From an uncultured Anaerolineae bacterium (GTDB lineage: Bacteria; Chloroflexota; Anaerolineae; Promineifilales; Promineifilaceae), in the NCBI GenBank assembly GCA_905479495.1, contig CAJQMR010000002.1, positions 62,001 to 126,000 of the forward strand: 64,000 nt of DNA, given 5' to 3'. The notes beneath the pieces were generated by a model. It was not told where the DNA came from and did not search any database. It saw only the letters and a program-made list of their open reading frames with translations. This document shows, in pieces, positions 58,803 through 64,000 of this stretch (position 1 is the stretch's first letter; every line of letters begins with the position of its first letter). The position numbers and the translations under genes are program-made.

Positions 58803-60317
58803 TTACTCCTCAGAACCGGCCATGAGCAGGCCAACTCGTTCGCGGGTGGCTTCGGCGATGGGCAGCGTTTTCACAATACGGCCGTCAAACATCACGGCGA
58901 CTCGATCTGCCAAACCCAGCACTTCATCCAGCTCAGCCGAAACCACGAGCACAGCGATGCCCCGATCCCGCTGGGCCACAATCTGGTTATGGATAAATTC
59001 AATCGAACCCACGTCAATACCGCGTGTTGGCTGGGCCGCGATTAGTAATTTAATGGGGCGGGAAAATTCGCGAGCCACAATCACTTTTTGTTTGTTGCCG
59101 CCAGAAAGCGTGCGCGCTGTTGAGTGAATGCTCGGGGTGCGAACGTCAAAGGCTTCTACCAATTCAGTGCCGTGAGCATCAATTGCTTCCTGGTGCATGA
59201 TCGGGCCACTGGCGTATGGTGCCTGGTAATAGTTGTTCAAAACCATGTTGTCGGCAATGGTATAGGCCATCACCAGTCCATGTTTTTCCCGGTCTTCAGG
59301 AATATGCGCCACGCCCAGTTCGGTGATTTGGCGGGGAGAGAAGTGGGTGCAGTCTTGCCCGGCAATCGTGATTTCTCCCTCCACAATGGGGCGCAGTCCG
59401 GCGAGCGCTTCAACCAGCTCCCGCTGACCATTTCCCTGTACCCCGGCAATCCCGACAATTTCACCAGCCCGAACTTCCAGGTCTACACCAGCAACGGCCG
59501 TATGCTTGCGATCATCCAGCACATGCAAATTTTGCACGTTTAAAACCACCTCTTGGGGATGTGGTTCATCTTTTTCTACCTGCAAAATGACCTTGCGTCC
59601 CACCATCATTTCGGCCAGGGTGGCCTGGGTGGCGGTTTTGGGATCGGCCGTGCCCACCATGCGCCCGCCACGCAGCACGGCAATGTCATCAGCCACGGCC
59701 AGCACTTCCTTCAGCTTGTGGGTGATAAAAATGATGGAAACGCCGCGCTGGGTAAGCTCGCGCATAATGTGGAACAGTTCGGTGGCTTCTTGCGGGGTGA
59801 GAACGGCCGTTGGCTCATCCAAAATCAAAATGTCTGCCTGACGGTAGAGCGCCTTCACAATTTCCACGCGTTGCTGAGTACCCACAGGTAAATCTTCCAC
59901 AGTGGCCGAGGGGTCAACCTTCAGTCCGTACTGCTGGGAGAGTTCCAAAACCCGTTTCTCGGCCGCCTGCATATCGAGACGGCCGTTGCGCGTCACCTCC
60001 GACCCCAGCATCACGTTTTCGGTAACCGTCATCACCGGCACCAGCTGGAAATGTTGGTGTACCATGCCCACGCCGCGATCAATCGCATCGCGCGGGTTTT
60101 TCAGGGCGACTTTTTCGCCCTTAATCCAAATTTCGCCGTCATCGGGATGGTAAAGGCCGTACAGCATATTCATCAAGGTGCTTTTGCCTGCACCGTTTTC
60201 ACCAAGCAGAGCCAAAATTTTGCCGTGGCGCAGTGTTAAGTCCACGCGGTCATTGGCCAACACGCCGGGGAAACGCTTGGTGATTCCTTTTGCTTGCAAC
60301 ACTACCTGATCTGCCAT
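58803..60317 (-). CDS. Nucleoside/sugar ABC importer, fused dual ATPase
   Basis: 504 residues with two ABC domains. The first (about 1-240) has full motifs: Walker A GENGAGKST, signature VGTQQRVEIVKAL, Walker B ILILDEPTAVLTP. The second (about 255-500) has a degenerate Walker A (GVQGNGQRE) but intact LSGGNKQK signature, as in RbsA/NupO-type importers that pair with BMP lipoproteins. Together with two permeases (60414 and 61472) and the BMP protein (62710) it forms a complete importer in the order binding protein, permease, permease, ATPase. Confidence 0.93.
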   Translation of the reverse strand: MADQVVLQAKGITKRFPGVLANDRVDLTLRHGKILALLGENGAGKSTLMNMLYGLYHPDDGEIWIKGEKVALKNPRDAIDRGVGMVHQHFQLVPVMTVTENVMLGSEVTRNGRLDMQAAEKRVLELSQQYGLKVDPSATVEDLPVGTQQRVEIVKALYRQADILILDEPTAVLTPQEATELFHIMRELTQRGVSIIFITHKLKEVLAVADDIAVLRGGRMVGTADPKTATQATLAEMMVGRKVILQVEKDEPHPQEVVLNVQNLHVLDDRKHTAVAGVDLEVRAGEIVGIAGVQGNGQRELVEALAGLRPIVEGEITIAGQDCTHFSPRQITELGVAHIPEDREKHGLVMAYTIADNMVLNNYYQAPYASGPIMHQEAIDAHGTELVEAFDVRTPSIHSTARTLSGGNKQKVIVAREFSRPIKLLIAAQPTRGIDVGSIEFIHNQIVAQRDRGIAVLVVSAELDEVLGLADRVAVMFDGRIVKTLPIAEATRERVGLLMAGSEE

Positions 60318-60356
60318 GTCACTTACTCACTATTTTTTCACTGCAATTCTTTAAAT

Positions 60357-60395
60357 TGGACACTGATTAACACAGATTTACACTGATTTTTTGAT
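60357..60395. repeat. TTGGACACTGATTAACACAG half-repeat
   Basis: TTGGACACTGATTAACACAG and ATTTACACTGATTTTTT match one arm of the hairpin at 13688-13758. Lies between the permease and ATPase genes of the importer. Confidence 0.6.
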
Positions 60396-60413
60396 CGTAT
60401 TTGTATCCTATTT

Positions 60414-61436
60414 TTATTCTGTTTCGTAGACTTGGCCCAGCGCTTGCGGATCGCGGCTGCGGCCTACAAATCCGGCCAGCACTAGAATCGTCAACACATA
60501 GGGTAGCATCCCAATAAACTGGTGCGGAATATTGATTTCGCCGCCAAACTGGAGCTGGGTTTGCAATGCTGTGGCAAACCCAAACAGCAGCGCTGCGCCC
60601 CAGGCACCCAGTGGTGTCCGCTTGCCAAAGAGCATCACCGCCAGCGCCACAAAGCCACGGCCGTTTGTCATCGCCCGTTCAAAAGAGCCTACCGCTTCTA
60701 AGGTGAGGTATGCTCCTGCCAGTCCCGCAATCGCGCCTGCGATAGTAATGTTGACATAACGCATCATGTGAACATTGATGCCTACGGTGTCGGCCGCGCT
60801 GGGATGCTCGCCAATCACCCGGGTGCGCAAGCCCCAGCGGGTGTGGAACAAAACAAAATGAACCAGCACCACCAAAATAAGGGTGGCATAGGTGATGGGC
60901 GGATTATTAAACAGAATCGGGCCGATCAACGGAATATCAGCCAATGCGCCAAAATTAATGGGTTGCAGCTTGCCTTGGGTGGTTAAACCGGCTTGGTAAA
61001 AGAAGCTGGTCAAGCCCAGCGCCAAAATATTGATCACCGTGCCGCCAATAATCTGGTCCATTTTCAGGCCGATGGACATGAGGCCCAAAAAAGCACCCAG
61101 CAAGGCACCGGCACCAACCCCGGCCAGCACAGCCAGGAACAGGTTGCCCGTATAAACATTGGCCAGAAAGCCAATGAAGGCAGCCATGAGCATTTGTCCC
61201 TCAATGCCAATGTTGACAATGCCAGAGCGTTCGCCAATGAGGCCGCATAATGCGCCCAGCACCAGCGGAGTGGATTGGCGCAAACTAGAGGTGAGAACGG
61301 CCGTTGTCACCGATGGGTTTGTAATATAGCCATAAATAACGGCAATGATAATAAGTATGGCCGCCACACCACCCACCGAACGCAGTGAGGCCAGCCAGCT
61401 TTTGCTATTGGTTGTTTGAGTCATTGTAGAGTTCAT
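60414..61436 (-). CDS. Nucleoside-type ABC importer permease
   Basis: 340 residues and about nine membrane helices. Family blocks include LGALCGLIGERSGIVNIGIEGQMLMAAFIG, NILALGLTSFFYQAG, and TRVIGEHPSAADTVGINV as the EAA-like cytoplasmic loop. The frame is open to 61490, but ATG 61436 with GGAGGAGATT upstream is chosen. Lies 35 bases downstream of the other permease; the two form the heterodimeric channel (YufQ/NupQ-type). Confidence 0.92.
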   Translation of the reverse strand: MNSTMTQTTNSKSWLASLRSVGGVAAILIIIAVIYGYITNPSVTTAVLTSSLRQSTPLVLGALCGLIGERSGIVNIGIEGQMLMAAFIGFLANVYTGNLFLAVLAGVGAGALLGAFLGLMSIGLKMDQIIGGTVINILALGLTSFFYQAGLTTQGKLQPINFGALADIPLIGPILFNNPPITYATLILVVLVHFVLFHTRWGLRTRVIGEHPSAADTVGINVHMMRYVNITIAGAIAGLAGAYLTLEAVGSFERAMTNGRGFVALAVMLFGKRTPLGAWGAALLFGFATALQTQLQFGGEINIPHQFIGMLPYVLTILVLAGFVGRSRDPQALGQVYETE

Positions 61437-61471
61437 CAAGAATCTCCTCCGTGCCTGTGGGGAACAGCCAG

Positions 61472-62584
61472 TTAGCTGCTGCTGCCCCAACCGCTGCTGA
61501 TGGTAACACCACCGCCGTCGTCAGCACGGGTGCGAATAATCCAGCGCACAATCATGTCGGCCGAAACAAAGAACAAAATAAGGGCTTGAATCACATCAAT
61601 AATTTGTGATGGTACGTTGGCATCAAACTGCATTTGGCTGGAACCGGCCTGCATGGCCCCCACCAGCAGCGCCGCCGGAATCACACCCAGCGGATGGGTG
61701 CGGGCCAGCAGAGCAATGGTAATGCCGTCGAAGCCCAGCCCGGTATTAAATCCCGGTTGATAACGGCCAACCACGCCCAACGTCTCAATGGCACCGCCCA
61801 TGCCTGCCAGAAAACCACTGATCGCCATCGTCAAAATAATGGTGCGGGCCACCTTGATACCGGCATAGTGGGCTGCGTTCGGGTTCAACCCCACGGTGCG
61901 AATTTCGTAACCCAGGGTGGTGTGGAAGAGCAAATACCAGGTGGCAAAGGCCATCATTGCCGCGATAAAAAAGCCTGCGGGCAGTGTACCCCACACCGGA
62001 ATGGCGGCCGATTCGGCAATAGCCGGGGTGCGAGCCACAATGCCGGTATCTTTCCAGGGGCCATCAGCTAAATAATCAGTGATATTGATGGCTACAAAGT
62101 TGAGCATGATGGTGGTGATGACTTCATGGGCACCGGTGTAGGTGCGCAGTGCGCCCGCAATGCTGGCAAAAAGCGCGCCCATCAAGCTGCCAATGAGCAA
62201 TGCCAGCGGCATGTGGACGATAAACGGCAGCCCGGTGAAGGCAAAGCCGATGGCCCCAGCAATAATGGCACCTATTAGCAGCTGTCCCTGCCCACCAATA
62301 TTAAAAAGGCCAGCTTTAAAGGCAAAGGCGACGGCCAGCCCACCTAAAATGAGCGGCGTGGCTTTTTCCAGAGTGCGGCCAAAGGCATCGGCGCTGCCAA
62401 AGGCCCCTTTATAGAGGGCTGTGTATGCTTCCCACGGATTGGCATCTGACAGCCACAAAATGAGGGAGCCGATGATACCTGCCAGGAGAACGGCCGTTAG
62501 CGGCACACTCACCCCACGCCAAAGTTGAACCAGCCAATTGAAAATATGGTTGGTTTGCCTACGCTTGCTCGTGTCTTCTGTCAT
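61472..62584 (-). CDS. Nucleoside-type ABC importer permease, second subunit
   Basis: 370 residues and about ten helices. Blocks FGRTLEKATPLILGGLAVAFAFKAGLFNIGGQGQLL and TVGLNPNAAHYAGIKVART (EAA-like loop) identify the YufP/NupP-type partner. A polar, Gly/Ser-rich C-terminus ends GGGVTISSGWGSS. AAGGTGG precedes ATG 62584. Separated from the binding-protein gene by 125 bases that contain a terminator-like hairpin, which should lower permease expression relative to the binding protein. Confidence 0.92.
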   Translation of the reverse strand: MTEDTSKRRQTNHIFNWLVQLWRGVSVPLTAVLLAGIIGSLILWLSDANPWEAYTALYKGAFGSADAFGRTLEKATPLILGGLAVAFAFKAGLFNIGGQGQLLIGAIIAGAIGFAFTGLPFIVHMPLALLIGSLMGALFASIAGALRTYTGAHEVITTIMLNFVAINITDYLADGPWKDTGIVARTPAIAESAAIPVWGTLPAGFFIAAMMAFATWYLLFHTTLGYEIRTVGLNPNAAHYAGIKVARTIILTMAISGFLAGMGGAIETLGVVGRYQPGFNTGLGFDGITIALLARTHPLGVIPAALLVGAMQAGSSQMQFDANVPSQIIDVIQALILFFVSADMIVRWIIRTRADDGGGVTISSGWGSSS

Positions 62585-62637
62585 AAGACCACCTTTTGCA
62601 GTGGAAAAGAGGGTTTTTCTGTAGGGTCATCATAACA

Positions 62638-62673
62638 AAATGTGCGACGCACCCAAGGGCACGCCGCACATTT
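62638..62673 (-). terminator. Intra-operon terminator after the binding-protein gene
   Basis: AAATGTGCG (62638-62646) pairs with CGCACATTT (62665-62673), with more pairing inside (GGGTGCG and CACGCC). Read on the minus strand it ends in TTTTG. Partial termination would favour the binding protein over the permeases. Confidence 0.6.
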
Positions 62674-62709
62674 CTAGCTAATGATTAACACATCAGGTAG
62701 GACGTGTAA

Positions 62710-63927
62710 TTACTCACCATAACCTGTGGAGATGGAGCCGTCTAGCAGGCCAGCATTGATTTCATCCAATGTTGTTTTGATTTCGTCAGAAACAACACCG
62801 TCAAAGTCATGGAACGGGGCCAAACCAACATCACCAATAAAGTTACCGGATGGGAAGCTACCATCTTTCGCGGCAGAAATCAGGTCGAAGACGCCGGGGG
62901 TGATGAGTTTCATGGCGCTGGAGACGAGGCAAGAGTGTGCTTCTGGAACGGTTTCCCATTGGTCGCTGTCCACACCGATGCAGAAGAGGCCATCATTCCC
63001 GGCAACTTCGATCAGAGCGCCGTTACCCGTTTTACCACCGGCACCAAAAATAACATCGGCACCCTGGCCAATGGCCTGAGCAGCCGTGCTGGCACCCCAT
63101 TCGGGGTCAGTAAAGGCCACATCTAGCCCACCGGGATGGTAAGTGGAGATGCTGGTCACATCTGGATTGGTGTATAAAGCACCGTTCTCATAACCTTCTT
63201 TGAAGGCGACAACGGGGGGCACAAGGTCCGTGCCCAGCACAGCGGCAATAGTATTGGTTTCGGTCAGCATACCAGCCAAGGCACCAGCCAGGAAGCCAGC
63301 TTTGTCTTCATTGAAGATGAGGCCAGCGATGTTGGGCAAGGGCCATTCTCCGTCCCACCCTTCAGGAGGTTGTGGCTCTGTTTCGAAATTGCCATCGCCA
63401 TCTTCATCAACTCCAACCCATGCGGCCGGTGGTGCCCATTGTCCCTGATCAACCCCGATAAAGTTAATCTCGGGATATGCAACGGCTGCTTCTACAGTGG
63501 CGTCGCCCAAAGCAAAGCCCACGGTTACGATAACGTCATAGCCTGCGTCGGCGAACAGGCCAATATTGGCACCATAATCTTTGGCGTCGCTGGTTTCGAT
63601 GTAATCAACCTGAGCACCTAGTTCGGCTTCGGCTTGTTGTACACCTTCCCAGGCAGATTGGTTGAAGGATTTGTCATCGATCTCGCCTACATCCGTGACC
63701 ACACCCACGCAGAAGAGTTCTTCGCTGGTGCAGTCAGCCTCAGCCATGTCTTCTTCGGCCATATCCTCTTCAGCCATGTCTTCTTCTGTGGTGGTTGTAT
63801 CCTCGGCGGTTGTGTCAGTAGCGTCTGTCTCATCAGCAGCTGGTTCATCACCACCACCGCCGCAGGCTACCAATGCCATTGCTAGAATAAGCAACAGGCT
63901 TAACAACCAAAATTTTGATTTTTGCAT
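62710..63927 (-). CDS. BMP-family substrate-binding lipoprotein
   Basis: 405 residues: lipoprotein signal (LILAMALVAC, Cys about 22) and an acidic linker with a 5-residue MAEED unit in tandem (15-base DNA units). A BMP-type periplasmic-binding fold follows: VGVVTDVGEIDDKSFNQSAWEG, VTVGFALGDATVEAA, FGAGGKTGNGALIEVAG and IGVDSDQWETVPE. These proteins bind purine nucleosides or similar. An unusual insertion around residues 170-195 contains VDEDGDGNFE, a calcium-loop-like pattern (D-x-D-G-D-G), next to Trp-rich WAPPAAWVG. GGAAGGAGAAC precedes ATG 63927. First gene of the importer operon. No ACGGCCGT copy lies in this gene. Confidence 0.93.
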   Translation of the reverse strand: MQKSKFWLLSLLLILAMALVACGGGGDEPAADETDATDTTAEDTTTTEEDMAEEDMAEEDMAEADCTSEELFCVGVVTDVGEIDDKSFNQSAWEGVQQAEAELGAQVDYIETSDAKDYGANIGLFADAGYDVIVTVGFALGDATVEAAVAYPEINFIGVDQGQWAPPAAWVGVDEDGDGNFETEPQPPEGWDGEWPLPNIAGLIFNEDKAGFLAGALAGMLTETNTIAAVLGTDLVPPVVAFKEGYENGALYTNPDVTSISTYHPGGLDVAFTDPEWGASTAAQAIGQGADVIFGAGGKTGNGALIEVAGNDGLFCIGVDSDQWETVPEAHSCLVSSAMKLITPGVFDLISAAKDGSFPSGNFIGDVGLAPFHDFDGVVSDEIKTTLDEINAGLLDGSISTGYGE

Positions 63928-64000
63928 TTTTGTTCTCCTTCCTTACTAAAAACGATTGGTTGACAGTCGCAAGATGCGCTGTCTATGTCCAGTAAAAGGT

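Larger units (their letters stand above)
148..62497. repeat. Highly iterated octamer ACGGCCGT, about 110 copies across the window
   Basis: The palindrome ACGGCCGT was counted by hand about 110 times, from 148-155 to 62490-62497 (examples: 1624, 3831, 4838, 8194, 13128, 16115, 21875, 26093, 33167, 42806, 48250, 56673 and 61297). About one copy is expected by chance. Most copies are within genes of both orientations. Flanks favour A before and T after (AACGGCCGTT). Near-misses (ACGGCCGC, GCGGCCGT, TCGGCCGT) are also common, so selection or a replication-linked process may act on a CGGCCG core. Confidence 0.9.

Noticed and set aside
148..62497. ACGGCCGT as mere GC or codon bias
   Set aside because: It is equally frequent in spacers and in all three frames, and the A/T flanks are enriched too, so codon choice or GC content alone does not explain about 110 copies.
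1..64000. CRISPR arrays, insertion sequences, prophage genes, tRNA or rRNA genes
   Set aside because: No regularly spaced direct repeats with unique spacers, no transposase, integrase or phage-like proteins, and no cloverleaf or rRNA sequence was recognised by eye. A tRNA scan would settle the last point.

Overview
Most likely a chromosomal contig of a Chloroflexota bacterium, perhaps Anaerolineae-like. This rests on gene content (secreted PPC, LysM and DUF7282-like proteins, BMP-type nucleoside uptake, zinc-ribbon membrane proteins, NarL- and OmpR-type regulators) and moderate GC. No rRNA or tRNA gene was seen to confirm it. No prophage, transposase, CRISPR array or plasmid gene was seen. 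Genes are dense and on both strands.

Layout. 1-2.8 kb (-): a partial membrane protein, a KAS II (fabF) and plsX. 2.9-4.8 kb (+): an arsenic methylation operon (arsR, arsM, second methyltransferase) behind a near-consensus promoter with a dyad operator. 4.9-9.5 kb: ssb, a candidate 6S-like RNA, a methyltransferase and leuS. 9.5-10.8 kb (-): LysM protein and EF-P. 11-16.6 kb (+): three paralogous zinc-ribbon proteins, ridA and an OmpR-type two-component pair. 16.6-21.5 kb (-): a secreted protein, a NUDIX CoA pyrophosphatase, twin orphan response regulators, and a merR plus aldo/keto reductase unit with a SoxR-like operator. 21.7-34.5 kb: comEC, a DUF7282-like lipoprotein, hom with a long structured leader, an exonuclease-DinG helicase fusion, a PPC lipoprotein and a second KAS II. 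34.6-40.1 kb (-): cytochrome c biogenesis (ccmA, B, C, D, ccdA, tlpA-like) and a DUF2085 protein. 40.5-49.6 kb: a membrane protein, murJ, a GT-C glycosyltransferase and a three-gene cell-surface operon. 49.7-57.7 kb: two CPBP proteases, an S33 hydrolase, an HExxH membrane protein, an ABC-2 exporter and a NarL-type two-component pair. 57.9-63.9 kb (-): pheA and a BMP-family nucleoside-type ABC importer.

The strongest unexplained signal is not a gene. The octamer palindrome ACGGCCGT occurs about 110 times by hand count, roughly once per 570 bases, where about one copy is expected by chance. It lies in genes on both strands and in spacers, like the HIP1 palindrome of cyanobacteria. Around it are several families of dispersed intergenic repeats. 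Some begin exactly at stop codons (GTAATCGGTAA type), two appear to have been absorbed in frame into leuS, and one is a pair of 55-bp elements with 12-bp terminal inverted repeats.

Regulation visible in the sequence includes ArsR- and MerR-type dyads over promoters, a roughly 270-nt hom leader with a small ORF and three long hairpins, 11-bp-period direct repeats between murJ and a glycosyltransferase, and several starts that look leaderless. Coordinates of genes and hairpins were derived by hand from the sequence. Functional names are family assignments from motifs, not database searches.
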